A stretch of DNA of 64,000 bases from positions 124,001 through 188,000 of the forward strand of contig NZ_CALCZQ010000051.1 in NCBI RefSeq assembly GCF_937903345.1, in the 5' to 3' direction. Below, in pieces: positions 18,693 to 28,130 of the stretch (positions within the stretch are counted from its first letter, which is position 1; each line of letters opens with the position of its first letter). The stretch comes from an uncultured Emticicia sp. GTDB lineage: Bacteria; Bacteroidota; Bacteroidia; Cytophagales; Spirosomataceae. The notes under the pieces are model-generated. The model did no database searches. It saw only the letters and a program-made list of their open reading frames with translations, and was not told the origin of the DNA. Position numbers and translations under genes: made by a program.

Positions 18693-18724
18693 AAAGGCAT
18701 TTGGGATTCCTAAATGCCTTTTTT
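18693..18724 (+). terminator. Intrinsic terminator upstream of the GntR gene
   Basis: AAAGGCATTT (18693-18702) pairs with AAATGCCTTT (18712-18721) and is followed by more T residues, a classical rho-independent shape. It is 270 bases after deoC and 135 bases before the GntR gene, so it ends either a long deoC tail or a separate short transcript. Confidence 0.7.
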
Positions 18725-18858
18725 CATCAATAATTTCTAAAGAACCCTCTGAAAATATTCTATCTTTATTGGCGACTTTTATGAGTTTTTTTAGATTAAT
18801 TTGCTTTCAGAATTTCTAAATCACTTTTTTGATTTCGCCACCCGCTGAACCTAACTTA

Positions 18859-19569
18859 ATGAAAATACCCCTTTATCGACAAATTCAAGCGAGTTTAAAA
18901 GAAAAAATCACTTCGGGAGTGTATGAAGAAGGTGGATTATTGCCTTCCGAAAACGAACTCTCTATAGCATTTAATGCTACTCGCATGACGGTTAGACAAG
19001 CTTTAAACGAACTTGTACGAGAAGGTTATATTACTCGGCAACACGGAAAGGGAAGCACAGTTTCAGCAAGCAGAAAATCGTTGGGCTTACTTTCCTTGAA
19101 AGGCTGGACCGAAGTTGTTGTGGCGAGTGATAGACACGGAAAAACCTTGGTTTTGGAAGGCCCAGTACTAAGAAAATTAGAAGATGCTGCTTTCAAACCG
19201 TTAATTGATAATGAAAAATATGAAGAATTTATATTTTTCAAACGATTACGTTTGGTAGAAGATTCGCCTGTGATGTACGAACATACCTACATACCGAACG
19301 GAAATTTACCAAACTTTATCCAAGAACCATTGCTCGAAGGCTCACTTTTTCGCACTTTGCTTATCAAATACAATATAGATGTGCAGAGCATGACGCAGGA
19401 AGTTCGTGCCGTAGCAGCTGATAAAGAAACAGCGATTTTACTGAAAATTAAATCAAAATCACCAGTTTTGCATCTATTAAGAAAATATAAAACTTCGATT
19501 GATGGTTTTTTTCTTTATAGTTCAATCTATTGTAATACCGAAAAATTTGCCATAAGTAGTTTTAACTAA
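18859..19569 (+). CDS. GntR family regulator with UTRA domain (HutC subfamily)
   Basis: A 236-residue repressor-type protein. Residues 1-70 form the winged helix (PLYRQIQASLKEKI, then LPSENELSIAFNATRMTVRQAL and YITRQHGKGSTV), and 90-230 form a UTRA effector domain (YEHTYIPNGNLPNF, PVLHLLRKY). Such regulators usually sense a sugar phosphate or other small acid. I chose the ATG at 18859; a longer frame starts with TTG at 18829. It is followed by a Gfo/Idh dehydrogenase 65 bases on, perhaps its target, and by operators at 17611 and 18581. Confidence 0.9.
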   Translation: MKIPLYRQIQASLKEKITSGVYEEGGLLPSENELSIAFNATRMTVRQALNELVREGYITRQHGKGSTVSASRKSLGLLSLKGWTEVVVASDRHGKTLVLEGPVLRKLEDAAFKPLIDNEKYEEFIFFKRLRLVEDSPVMYEHTYIPNGNLPNFIQEPLLEGSLFRTLLIKYNIDVQSMTQEVRAVAADKETAILLKIKSKSPVLHLLRKYKTSIDGFFLYSSIYCNTEKFAISSFN

Positions 19570-19634
19570 AAATCTCTTACTATTTTTGGGACGAAATTCT
19601 TTTTTTTAATTTAACACCCCCTTAGCCTCAGACC

Positions 19635-20780
19635 ATGAAAAAAATCAAAGTTGCCGTAGTTGGCACAGGTTTTATCGGGCCAGCTCATATTGAAGCCCTC
19701 CGACGTTTACCAAATATTGAAGTATTAGGACTTTGCGAAGCAAACATTGATTTAGCCAGAGAAAAAGCAGATGCTTTAGGAATTGAGCGTGCGTATATCT
19801 TTGAAGATTTATTACTCGATTCAGAAATTGAGTGTGTACACATTTGTACACCAAATTTCTTGCATTATTCGCAGTCAAAGGCCGTTTTATTGGCAGGAAA
19901 GCATGTTGTTTGTGAAAAACCTTTGGCAACCAAAATCGAAGACGCAGAAGAATTGGTAAAATTGGCCGCCGAAACAGGTTTAGTAAATGCCGTTCACTTC
20001 AATTTGAGATATTATCCGTTGGTTCGTCAGATGAGAACGATGCGTGAAAAAGGCGATTTAGGTGAAATCTACTCAATCATGGGTAGCTATTTACAAGATT
20101 GGCTTTTTTATCAAACAGATTACAATTGGCGTTTAGAACCAGACAAATCGGGTGATTCGAGAGCAATTGCTGATATTGGTTCGCATCTTTTGGATGTGAC
20201 TGAGTACATCACAGGAATGAAAATTACGGAAGTAATGGCCGATTTTAATACTGTACACAAAACTCGCTTAAAGCCACTAAAAGCCATCGAAACGTATTCT
20301 GGTAAAATGCTTGAACCGTCTGATTATCAAGAAGTTCCGATTAATACCGAAGACCACGCAAGTGTACTTTTGAGATTCGATAACGGTGCGAAAGGAAGCG
20401 TAACGGTAAGCCAAGTTTCGGCTGGACGCAAAAATCGTTTGAACTTAGAGATTTCCGGTTCGGTAGCCAATTTTGAGTGGTGTTCAGAAAAACCAAACGA
20501 AATGTGGGTAGGAAAACGCGATACGGCAAACCAACAATTGATGAAAGATCCTTCGTTGTTTTATCGTGAAGCACAAAGCCTTATAAGTTTCCCAGGTGGA
20601 CACAACGAAGGTTTTCCGGATACATCCAAGCAATTATTCAAGGAAGTTTATGCGGCAGTTGCAGCAGGAAAACAACCTGAAAATCCAACCTATCCAACAT
20701 TCGCCGATGGTTTGCGTGAATTGTTGATTTGCGAAAGAATCATCGAAAGTCACCGCAAGCAAACTTGGGTTACTATCTGA
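19635..20780 (+). CDS. Gfo/Idh/MocA family NAD(P)-dependent oxidoreductase
   Basis: A 381-residue dehydrogenase. The N-terminal Rossmann fold has AVVGTGFIGPAHIEALRR and the family lysine in VCEKPLATKIEDAEEL. The C-terminal half contains ADIGSHLLDVTEYITG with the usual catalytic-site aspartate and histidine. No export signal is present. Family members oxidise or isomerise sugars and inositols. The UTRA regulator upstream suggests sugar control. A -7-like TATTTTTG lies at 19581-19588. Substrate not identified. Confidence 0.9.
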   Translation: MKKIKVAVVGTGFIGPAHIEALRRLPNIEVLGLCEANIDLAREKADALGIERAYIFEDLLLDSEIECVHICTPNFLHYSQSKAVLLAGKHVVCEKPLATKIEDAEELVKLAAETGLVNAVHFNLRYYPLVRQMRTMREKGDLGEIYSIMGSYLQDWLFYQTDYNWRLEPDKSGDSRAIADIGSHLLDVTEYITGMKITEVMADFNTVHKTRLKPLKAIETYSGKMLEPSDYQEVPINTEDHASVLLRFDNGAKGSVTVSQVSAGRKNRLNLEISGSVANFEWCSEKPNEMWVGKRDTANQQLMKDPSLFYREAQSLISFPGGHNEGFPDTSKQLFKEVYAAVAAGKQPENPTYPTFADGLRELLICERIIESHRKQTWVTI

Positions 20781-20805
20781 TAGATTTTGAGATAGATTTA
20801 TATAC

Positions 20806-20841
20806 AAAAAGCGAGTTATTCTGACGAATGGCTCGCTTTTT
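20806..20841 (+). terminator. Terminator hairpin after the Gfo/Idh gene
   Basis: AAAAAGCGAG (20806-20815) pairs with CTCGCTTTTT (20832-20841), giving a 10-bp stem with A-tract and T-tract on either side. It can work in both directions, between the convergent Gfo/Idh and purH genes. Confidence 0.75.
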
Positions 20842-20953
20842 GATTTGTGACGAATGAAATTTTTGTATTTAGTACGGAAGCACAGATTACATAGATTTTC
20901 ATTGAGATTTGCTCTGTGAATCTCTGAGCAATGTGCCTCAGTAGTAAGTAATT

Positions 20954-22474
20954 TTAATGCAAGAAGTGTCTTACGCCAGTCATGACCATTGAAAGACCAT
21001 TGGCATTGCAATAATCAATCGAATCTTTATCACGGATTGAGCCACCAGGTTGCACAACCGTAGTGATACCAGCTTGGTGAGCAATTTCTACACAATCAGC
21101 AAATGGGAAGAATGCTTCCGAAGCCATTGCCGCTCCGTTGAGGTCAAAACCAAAGGTTTTTGCTTTGTCGATAGCTTGTTTTAAAGCATCAATACGTGAA
21201 GTTTGACCAACGCCACAAGCCAACATTTGTCCGTCTTTTGCCAATACTACATTATTAGATTTCAAGTGTTTGCAAATTTTTAAGGCAAATTCTAAAGCCT
21301 TAACTTCGCTTTTGCTTGGGGCTTTTTCGGTTGCTACCGTGAAGTTTTCAGCAGTTTCAATCGAATTATCTTTGTCTTGTTCCAAAACGCCATTTAAAAG
21401 CGTTTTGAACTGCTTTTTGCTCACTTCAACTGGTTTTCTGATTAGCAAACGACGGTCTTTTTTCTTTTTCAAGATTTCTAAAGCATCCGCATCAAAACTT
21501 GGAGCGATTAAAATCTCAAAGAAAAGTTTGTGTAATTCTTCGGCTGTTGTCAAATCAACGTTTGCATTTGTAATGATTACACCGCCAAAAGCCGAAACTG
21601 GGTCGCAAGCCAAGGCATTTATGTAGGCTTCGTGTGCCGTTGGGGCAGTTGCCACGCCACACGCGTTGTTGTGCTTTACAATCACAAATGAAGTTTCGGT
21701 AAATTCATCCATCAAACGCACGCACGATTCTACGTCCATTAGATTGTTGTATGATAATTCTTTACCATGAATTTGCTTAAACATTGCCTCTAAATCACCA
21801 TAGAAAGTAGCAGCTTGGTGCGGGTTTTCTCCGTAACGAAGCACTTTTTTCGGCAATAAATCAAAACTTTGAGTTGATTGATAAACGTCATCAGCAAAGT
21901 AATTATGAATAGCTGTATCGTAGCTCGAACTCATTTGAAAACCTTCTTTCGCATATCTACGGCGGTCAGAAAGTTCTGTCGAACAATCTTTTTCTTTTAA
22001 AATTTCAAAAACATCATCATATTGTACACGCGACGAAACTATCAAAACATCATTGAAATTTTTGGCTGCCCCACGAATCAACGAAATTCCGCCGATGTCG
22101 ATTTTTTCAATAATATCTTCTTCGTCGGCTCCCGAAGCAACAGTTTCTGTAAAAGGATACAAATCAACAATCACCAAGTCGATTGACGGAATCTCAAATT
22201 GAGCGGCAGTTTGTACGTCGCCTTCGTTACTACGGCGATAAAGAATTCCTCCGAAAACCTTTGGATGAAGCGTTTTTACACGTCCACCGAAAATTGAAGG
22301 GTAGCTTGTCAAATCTTCAACGGCCGTTACTGGAATGCCCAAATCTTCGATGAATTTTTGTGTTCCTCCGGTTGAAAAAATTTGGACATGATGTTCGTGA
22401 AGCAACTGTACGATTTTATCTAAACCGTCTTTGTAATAAACCGAAATAAGTGCCGATTTGATTTTCTTGGTCAT
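20954..22474 (-). CDS. purH: Bifunctional AICAR formyltransferase / IMP cyclohydrolase
   Basis: Performs the last two steps of purine synthesis, from AICAR to IMP. The 506-residue protein has an MGS-like IMP cyclohydrolase domain at 1-135 (SALISVYYKDGLDKIVQLL, STGGTQKFIED, HPKVFGGIL) and an AICAR transformylase domain behind it, with LRYGENPHQAATFYG and FVIVKHNNACGVA. It ends GVRHFLH, as usual. I start it at the ATG at 22474, since MTKKIKSALISV is the normal N-terminus; a longer open frame to 22567 has no family match. The 613-base region upstream has no gene. Confidence 0.96.
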   Translation of the reverse strand: MTKKIKSALISVYYKDGLDKIVQLLHEHHVQIFSTGGTQKFIEDLGIPVTAVEDLTSYPSIFGGRVKTLHPKVFGGILYRRSNEGDVQTAAQFEIPSIDLVIVDLYPFTETVASGADEEDIIEKIDIGGISLIRGAAKNFNDVLIVSSRVQYDDVFEILKEKDCSTELSDRRRYAKEGFQMSSSYDTAIHNYFADDVYQSTQSFDLLPKKVLRYGENPHQAATFYGDLEAMFKQIHGKELSYNNLMDVESCVRLMDEFTETSFVIVKHNNACGVATAPTAHEAYINALACDPVSAFGGVIITNANVDLTTAEELHKLFFEILIAPSFDADALEILKKKKDRRLLIRKPVEVSKKQFKTLLNGVLEQDKDNSIETAENFTVATEKAPSKSEVKALEFALKICKHLKSNNVVLAKDGQMLACGVGQTSRIDALKQAIDKAKTFGFDLNGAAMASEAFFPFADCVEIAHQAGITTVVQPGGSIRDKDSIDYCNANGLSMVMTGVRHFLH

Positions 22475-23087
22475 TTTGGAATGTTTTTTTTGCAGTATTA
22501 CTAATACAGAAATGTTTGATGCCCATGCCAAGTTTTGAGCAACGAGCCATAAATATTGAAAATGCAAATTTAATGCTTTTTCTTGATAAGATGCCTATCG
22601 CTCCAAAAACATTAAAAAAATAGCAAAAAATGATTAATAAGTGCATTCTTTATTATTATTATAGTATGTTTTGTGAAAATAGAATTCCTTTACAATCTCA
22701 AAATAATACAAATTTGAGAAGCAAATATATTGGCTTAGGCATAAAGATTATCAAGAGTTACGTAAACTTAAAATGGTAAATAGTTTTATGATTTTGCCTC
22801 ATTGATGGAAGTTCTTTAATTTAATAGTTTAAATATTTTTTTCAATGAATGAAAACTCCAAACATCATTTTGAAGATTTCTAAATAGAAGACAATACATC
22901 AAGAGGATTCCGAAATTGAATAAGTTTTATCAATGTTTTTCAGTAGTAAGATGTTTGTAGAATTGAAAAAACGAATTAATGCTTTTTCGAAGGCTGTCAA
23001 AAAAAATACCTTACAAAAAATCATAAAAGTTTGGATCTTGCATAGAGCTACAGCAAAATTTGATACTTTTGTATAACTTGAACATCG
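22475..23087. other. 613-base AT-rich non-coding gap between purH and the cobalamin adenosyltransferase gene
   Basis: No frame with family resemblance is seen on either strand. On the minus strand a -7-like TAAATTTG (plus-strand CAAATTTA at 22565-22572) could start purH transcription. There is no clear purine riboswitch-like fold. The rest looks like unconstrained AT-rich sequence. Confidence 0.5.
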
Positions 23088-23639
23088 TTAAATACGTGGT
23101 TTCCAAGCAACCTCTTCGCTACCCAATTCCTGAGTCATTTTTCGTGAAAGTACAAAAAGATAATCTGAAAGACGATTTAAGTATTTTATAATCAATGGGT
23201 TAACTTCTTCTTCGTGAGAAAGTCGAATACTCAAACGCTCAGCACGGCGGCAAACCGTGCGTGCAACATGTGTATAAGAAACCGATTGATGCCCGCCTGG
23301 TAAAACAAACGCTCGGAGTGGTGGAATTTCGGTATCCATCAAATCCATTTGTTTTTCGAGCAATTCAATATCTGCATCTAAAATGTCTGGAATTTTTTTT
23401 CTCCGAACTTGTTCTGGCTCTGAAGCTAAATCGGAGCCAATCGTAAATAAACGGTCTTGAATTTCTTTCAAAATGTCTTTTCTTGATTCATTAATTGCTT
23501 GGTCACGCACCATTCCTATCCATGAATTTAGTTCATCAACCGTTCCATAAGTTTCGATTTTCAAATCTGCTTTGCTGATTCGAGTACCGCCAACCAATGA
23601 AGTAGTGCCAGTATCACCTGTTTTTGTGTATATTTTCAT
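23088..23639 (-). CDS. ATP:cob(I)alamin adenosyltransferase, PduO type
   Basis: Makes adenosylcobalamin from reduced cobalamin and ATP. The 183-residue helical protein starts MKIYTKTGDTGTTSLVGG, the ATP-binding N-terminus of the PduO family, and has ETYGTVDELNSWIG and VARTVCRRAERLSI with the conserved arginines of the active site. No other cobalamin gene is close. On the minus strand a TATCTTTG -7-like element lies at 23704-23697. Confidence 0.95.
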   Translation of the reverse strand: MKIYTKTGDTGTTSLVGGTRISKADLKIETYGTVDELNSWIGMVRDQAINESRKDILKEIQDRLFTIGSDLASEPEQVRRKKIPDILDADIELLEKQMDLMDTEIPPLRAFVLPGGHQSVSYTHVARTVCRRAERLSIRLSHEEEVNPLIIKYLNRLSDYLFVLSRKMTQELGSEEVAWKPRI

Positions 23640-23876
23640 TTTCTATTCTGAGTAAACTTTGGCACGCTTCATAAGTTAACCAAAGCTATTTTTTATCAAA
23701 GATATTAGCCCAAGGATATAACTCCTGTTGATTGAAATTAGTTTTTTCAATAAAAAACTAATTCTCTCGAATCTCTGTCCTAACTTTGCATACGAAAACA
23801 ATCGCCTGAAACAGTCGGTTTAAAAAACGCTGAGATTCATTCTCAATTATACATTTTCCATTTTACATTAGTAAAA

Positions 23877-24380
23877 ATGTCAATATCAAACGTATTTTTT
23901 AATTTTTGGCGTAAAGCTTCAATGCCTCTTTTGGTAGTGGCTCTAATGCTTTGTTATTTCACAATGCCAGATAATGCTGCCATTCATCACGATGAACGTG
24001 GTAATCCAGATGGCTTTATCGACAAGCAAACGTTCTTTTATTTTACATTTGCGATTGTCATTGTTTTCAATTTCCTCTTGAATTTACTTAAAACGCAAGT
24101 GTTGAAAATTGATTTTGCAAAAGTAAATCCATTAAGTATTTGGGCTAAAAATCCTGAGAAATTGAGTGGCTTGATTGAAGCTTGGTTCAACGCTTTTGTG
24201 GCCACCACTAATACATTCATTGCATTTGTATTAATCGGATTACGCCGAATCAATGGCACTGACGGACAAAAACTCGACTTTGATTATAATTGGGTCTTAA
24301 TTGTAGGTTTGGTTTTGTTGATTATCCTGGTTTTCTTCTTGCCACTCAGATTGCTTTTTTCAAACCCAAGCGAAGACTAA
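23877..24380 (+). CDS. Hypothetical membrane protein
   Basis: A 167-residue protein with four likely transmembrane helices near residues 15-31, 50-68, 107-122 and 138-158. A central loop contains NPEKLSGLIEAWFNAF. The first periplasmic or cytoplasmic loop has HHDERGNPDGFIDKQ. I do not recognise a characterised family. A TAACTTTG -7-like element is at 23781-23788. It is followed by queA about 40 bases on and may share its transcript. Confidence 0.75.
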   Translation: MSISNVFFNFWRKASMPLLVVALMLCYFTMPDNAAIHHDERGNPDGFIDKQTFFYFTFAIVIVFNFLLNLLKTQVLKIDFAKVNPLSIWAKNPEKLSGLIEAWFNAFVATTNTFIAFVLIGLRRINGTDGQKLDFDYNWVLIVGLVLLIILVFFLPLRLLFSNPSED

Positions 24381-24420
24381 TTGTGATATAGGTTTTCAAC
24401 CTGCTATATCGTTGAGGAAA

Positions 24421-25632
24421 ATGATTGAGATAGACTTAGAAAAATACAACTATGAACTTCCCGATGAGCGAATTGCACGCTTTCCAGTAGAACCACGTGA
24501 TTCATCTAAGTTGTTGCTATATAAGGGTTTACAAATTTCGCAAGACGTTTTCACTAACGTTAAAAATCATCTTCCCAAAAATACATTCTTGGTTTTCAAT
24601 AATACTAAAGTTATACCAGCTCGTTTGTTTTTTCAGAAAGCGAATGGCGTAATTATCGAAGTTTTTTTGTTGAATCCCGTTGAGCCATCAAGTGTGGTTT
24701 CGCAAGTAATGGAAACCACCGACACTTGCACTTGGGCTTGTATGATTGGCAATAAGAAACGTTTCAAAGAAAAAGTTGTAAGAACGTACAACCTAGAAGT
24801 AGGGGAGTATCGAATACGCCAAGAAAATGTAGAATTAAATGCCGAATTGGTTGATGCTGATAAAAATTACGTAAAATTTTCTTGGAATAATTCAGATTTG
24901 ACTTTTGCCGAAATTGTTAGGTATTTCGGACAGATCCCTTTGCCTCCTTATCTCAAACGAGAAACTGAGCAAAAAGACTACGATACTTATCAAACCGTCT
25001 ATTCAAAAAACGACGGAGCCGTAGCTGCACCAACCGCTGGTCTTCATTTTACAGAACAAGTTTTTGCAGATTTGGCCTCAAAAGGAATCAAGCACGATTT
25101 TGTTACACTGCATGTGGGAGCGGGGACTTTCCAACCCATAAAAGTCCAAAACGTAGTAGAACACAAAATGCACTGCGAACAAATTGTTTTTGATAAGTCG
25201 TTTATAATCAATTTGTTAGAAAATGTTTTGTTCGTAATTCCTGTCGGAACAACCTCCATGCGTTCGCTTGAAAGTCTTTATTGGTATGGTGTAAAATTGT
25301 TATCGGGCGAGCAGACTTTCTTCATCGAAAAACTTTCTCCATATAATCAAATCGAAAGCTTCACGGTTGAACAATCACTTAAAGCTATTATTGATTATAT
25401 GAACGAAAATAAGCTTTCGCAGCTTGTAGGAGAAACCGAGATTTTTATTTTTCCAAGTTACGAATTCAAAATTTGTAAAGGAATTATTACTAATTTTCAT
25501 CAACCTGATTCGACCTTAATTTTACTTGTGGCGGCATTGGTGGGCGAAAATTGGAAGAAAATTTATGATTATGCCCTTGAAAACAATTTTCGTTTTCTAA
25601 GTTATGGTGATTCTTCGCTTTTGATTCCGTAA
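24421..25632 (+). CDS. queA: S-adenosylmethionine:tRNA ribosyltransferase-isomerase
   Basis: Transfers the ribosyl part of S-adenosylmethionine to preQ1 in tRNA, making epoxyqueuosine. The 403-residue protein shows YELPDERIARFPVEPRDSSKL at the N-terminus, FNNTKVIPARL, the core GAVAAPTAGLHFTEQ, THLHVGAGTFQP-like LHVGAGTFQPI, and TNFHQPDSTLILLVAA near the C-terminus. I chose ATG 24421; an in-frame TTG nine bases upstream is also possible. No other queuosine gene is adjacent. Confidence 0.96.
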   Translation: MIEIDLEKYNYELPDERIARFPVEPRDSSKLLLYKGLQISQDVFTNVKNHLPKNTFLVFNNTKVIPARLFFQKANGVIIEVFLLNPVEPSSVVSQVMETTDTCTWACMIGNKKRFKEKVVRTYNLEVGEYRIRQENVELNAELVDADKNYVKFSWNNSDLTFAEIVRYFGQIPLPPYLKRETEQKDYDTYQTVYSKNDGAVAAPTAGLHFTEQVFADLASKGIKHDFVTLHVGAGTFQPIKVQNVVEHKMHCEQIVFDKSFIINLLENVLFVIPVGTTSMRSLESLYWYGVKLLSGEQTFFIEKLSPYNQIESFTVEQSLKAIIDYMNENKLSQLVGETEIFIFPSYEFKICKGIITNFHQPDSTLILLVAALVGENWKKIYDYALENNFRFLSYGDSSLLIP

Positions 25633-25793
25633 TTTTGTTGCTAAAATTTCGTTATTGACTGTGGTACGCAGCGGTTCGCCATTGCTATTCCGGTTCTGTA
25701 TTGAAGTAAAGAGTTATTTCTCAATTATAGTGAGTTTGTATTCACTAATACTAAAGCGACAGGTTGAACCTGTCTTACAAGACAAAAAAATCA

Positions 25794-26453
25794 ATGAAAA
25801 AAGTACTAACCACTATTTTAGTTTTTATAAGCATTCTTAGTTTTGCTCAAGTGCGTCCAGCTACGCAATATGGTTTTAAAATTGGAATCAGCGATTCTAA
25901 AACTGCTATCATAAATAACCGTACAAATATTACTCCCAAACTAAAAAATAACATCAATGCAGGAGTATTTTATCGTTGGAATCTGAAAAAGATAAGTGTC
26001 CAACCTGAGGCATATTTTCAGGCAAAAGGAGGAAGTTTTAAGGCAACAACCAATTTTGCCGAAACGGAAAATACGATTCTCCGAAACGACTATCAATACC
26101 TCACTGGTTCGCTGGTTTTGGGTTATGAAGTTGCCAAAAATATACATTTAGTAGTTGGTCCCGAGTATGGTTACGCACTCAATTCAGGCTCAAAGCGTGG
26201 GCCTTATGCAAAGACTGACTTTAGTATAGCTGGTGGTATTCGTATTGATATGCTTGATGCAGCTCACTTATTTAGCTTGAATATCCGCTATATTCATGGT
26301 TTGACAAACACAACTAATAAAACTTATAAACTCGAAGATAAATCTGTCATTCCTTTAAATTTCCAAAATCGTACTTTGCAAGTGTCGGCAAGTTTCAATT
26401 TTAGTGATTATTATAGTTGGGCGAAAAAAGACAAAACCAAAAAGAAAAAATAA
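25794..26453 (+). CDS. Outer-membrane beta-barrel protein, PorT-like
   Basis: A 219-residue protein with a signal peptide ending SILSFAQ and amphipathic beta strands ending in an aromatic strand (LQVSASFNFSDYYSW). This fits the OMP_b-brl_2/PorT-like barrels of Bacteroidota. It is followed by a lysine-rich tail. The start at 25794 puts the signal peptide at the N-terminus; a longer frame from 25764 does not. PorT itself is a type IX secretion protein, but this assignment is only to the fold. Confidence 0.7.
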   Translation: MKKVLTTILVFISILSFAQVRPATQYGFKIGISDSKTAIINNRTNITPKLKNNINAGVFYRWNLKKISVQPEAYFQAKGGSFKATTNFAETENTILRNDYQYLTGSLVLGYEVAKNIHLVVGPEYGYALNSGSKRGPYAKTDFSIAGGIRIDMLDAAHLFSLNIRYIHGLTNTTNKTYKLEDKSVIPLNFQNRTLQVSASFNFSDYYSWAKKDKTKKKK

Positions 26454-26511
26454 AAATGTAAGCCGATTCTCTGAATCGTCAATAAGTAATTATTATTTTT
26501 GCGAAAATATT

Positions 26512-26540
26512 TTATGCCACGCCCCTAAAGCGTGGCATAA
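26512..26540. repeat. Perfect 11-bp inverted repeat
   Basis: TTATGCCACGC (26512-26522) pairs perfectly with GCGTGGCATAA (26530-26540) around the loop CCCTAAA. It lies between the barrel protein and tyrS and is followed by TTGTAAAAAA, not a T-tract. It may be a REP-like element or a weak terminator. Confidence 0.55.
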
Positions 26541-26604
26541 TTGTAAAAAATATATTGAAAAGTGTCCGTGGACTGTTGTCTTTCGACCGTTGACTATAAA
26601 AATT

Positions 26605-27927
26605 ATGAATTTCATCGAAGAATTACGTTGGAGAGGAATGTTACAAGATGCCATGCCTGGCACCGAAGAACAACTTAATAAAGAAATGACGGCTGGGTAT
26701 ATCGGTTTCGATCCAACCGCAAAATCGCTACATATTGGCAATTTAGCAACCATTATGTTGCTCAAACACTTTCAACTGGCAGGTCATAAACCATATGCAC
26801 TTGTAGGTGGAGCCACGGGTATGGTTGGCGACCCTTCGGGAAAATCTGCCGAGCGTCAGTTTTTATCGGAAGAAACTTTGAAAGCAAACCAAGACGGTAT
26901 CAGAAATCAGTTAGTAAAGTTTTTGGACTTTGATTGCGGGGCAAATTCGGCCGAAATGGTCAATAACTATGATTGGTTCAAGGAAATCGGCTTCTTAGAG
27001 TTTTTGCGTGAAGTAGGTAAATACTTAACCGTAAACTACATGATGTCGAAAGATTCGGTAAAAAATCGTCTGACGACAGGGATTTCATTCACCGAATTTT
27101 CTTATCAATTATTACAAGGCTACGATTTCTACTGGTTATATAAAAATAAAAATGTTCGCCTACAAATGGGTGGTTCTGACCAGTGGGGAAATATCACAAC
27201 AGGTACAGAGCTGATTCGTAGAAAGGAAGCGGCAATAATTGGTGATATCGAGGATGAAAATGAAACACATAAAGCATTTGCCCTTACTACGCCATTAATG
27301 ACAAAAGCTGATGGTCAGAAAATGGGTAAAACTGCTGGTGGTGAAACCATTTGGTTGGATGCCAATCTGACTTCACCTTACCAATTTTACCAATTTTGGT
27401 TAGGCCAAGATGATAGAGATGTGCCGAAATTATTGAGAGTATTTACCTTATTTTCAAAAGAAGAAATCGAATCAATCGAAGCCCAACACGCTGAAGCTCC
27501 ACATTTGCGAATTGCCCAAAAAGCCTTGGCAAAAGACGTAACTTCTCGTGTACATGGCGAAGTACAATATGAGTTGGCCGTAAAAGCTTCAGAGGTACTA
27601 TTCGGAAAAGGAACACTCGAAACCCTCCAAAGTCTGGACGAAGCCACTTTTACGAGTGTATTTGATGGTGTGCCGCAAACCGAAATCTCGCAAGAAGCAT
27701 GGGCTGGATGTGTCAGTGTATTAGATTTGATTTCAGTTGCGACCAACAATGAAGTTTATCCATCAAAAAGTGAAGCTCGTCGAGCGATACAAGGTAACGC
27801 CCTGAGCATCAATCAAGTAAAAATTACGGATGAAAAATTGCCAGTTTCCGAACTACAATTATTACAAGGAAAATATTTATTAGTAGGGAAAGGCAAGAAA
27901 AACCATATTGTGAAAATTTTGAGTTAA
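26605..27927 (+). CDS. tyrS: Tyrosyl-tRNA synthetase
   Basis: Class I synthetase that charges tRNA-Tyr. The 440-residue protein has the HIGH-type motif as LHIGN, tyrosine-binding QLLQGYDFYWLY, GGSDQWGNITTGTELI, and the KMSKS-type motif as KMGKTAGG. The C-terminal part is an S4-like RNA-binding domain (YPSKSEARRAIQGNALSINQ). I chose ATG 26605 because MNFIEELRWRGMLQD is the usual N-terminus; the open frame reaches 67 codons further upstream without any family match. Confidence 0.96.
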   Translation: MNFIEELRWRGMLQDAMPGTEEQLNKEMTAGYIGFDPTAKSLHIGNLATIMLLKHFQLAGHKPYALVGGATGMVGDPSGKSAERQFLSEETLKANQDGIRNQLVKFLDFDCGANSAEMVNNYDWFKEIGFLEFLREVGKYLTVNYMMSKDSVKNRLTTGISFTEFSYQLLQGYDFYWLYKNKNVRLQMGGSDQWGNITTGTELIRRKEAAIIGDIEDENETHKAFALTTPLMTKADGQKMGKTAGGETIWLDANLTSPYQFYQFWLGQDDRDVPKLLRVFTLFSKEEIESIEAQHAEAPHLRIAQKALAKDVTSRVHGEVQYELAVKASEVLFGKGTLETLQSLDEATFTSVFDGVPQTEISQEAWAGCVSVLDLISVATNNEVYPSKSEARRAIQGNALSINQVKITDEKLPVSELQLLQGKYLLVGKGKKNHIVKILS

Positions 27928-28070
27928 TTAAGTATTGAGAATTATGAATTAAGAATTGTATGTTTCGGGTATAAATATTTAATTATCAATTATTTACAGA
28001 CCTTAATTTTCAATTCATAATTCATAATTCTTAATTATATCGTTTTTTTTGGCATAATTTTGGCATTTCT
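27928..28070. repeat. AT-rich inverted-repeat region upstream of tRNA-Trp
   Basis: Near 27936-27960 a run with GAATTATGAATTAAGAATTG is mirrored near 28010-28035 by CAATTCATAATTCATAATTC. The arms could form a long AU-rich hairpin in RNA. This kind of near-repeat is common in Bacteroidota intergenic regions. Confidence 0.4.
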
Positions 28071-28072
28071 AA

Positions 28073-28103
28073 TTTGCAAAGAAAAAAAATACACTTATCT
28101 TTG
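28073..28103 (+). promoter_or_regulatory. Promoter of the tRNA-Trp-secE-nusG unit
   Basis: TTTG at 28073-28076, a 19-base spacer, and TATCTTTG at 28096-28103 match the Bacteroidota sigma-A consensus exactly. The tRNA starts 28 bases later. Confidence 0.8.
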
Positions 28104-28130
28104 CAGTCCCAAACTAAAAGGGAAACATAC

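Larger units (their letters stand above)
18421..18858 (+). other. Long gap between deoC and the GntR gene; possible leader or small RNA
   Basis: This 438-base gap has no convincing coding frame. It holds a TTGTCTATACAAG site at 18581-18593, a downstream TATATTG that could be a -7 element, a CCCGA/TCGGG hairpin near 18644-18657, and a strong terminator-like hairpin at 18693-18724. Together these could define a transcript of about 110 bases that ends before the GntR gene, or an attenuated leader. Confidence 0.4.

Noticed and set aside
18829..18858. Longer GntR start at TTG 18829
   Set aside because: The extra residues ISPPAEPNL do not fit the family, whose N-terminus begins near KIPLYRQI at ATG 18859.
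22568..23087. Possible small gene or riboswitch in the gap upstream of purH
   Set aside because: Frames are short and without family marks, and no stable conserved-looking fold was recognisable by eye.
26404..26604. N-terminal extension of TyrRS in the long open frame
   Set aside because: It overlaps the end of the beta-barrel gene and has no match to TyrRS; ATG 26605 gives the standard N-terminus.
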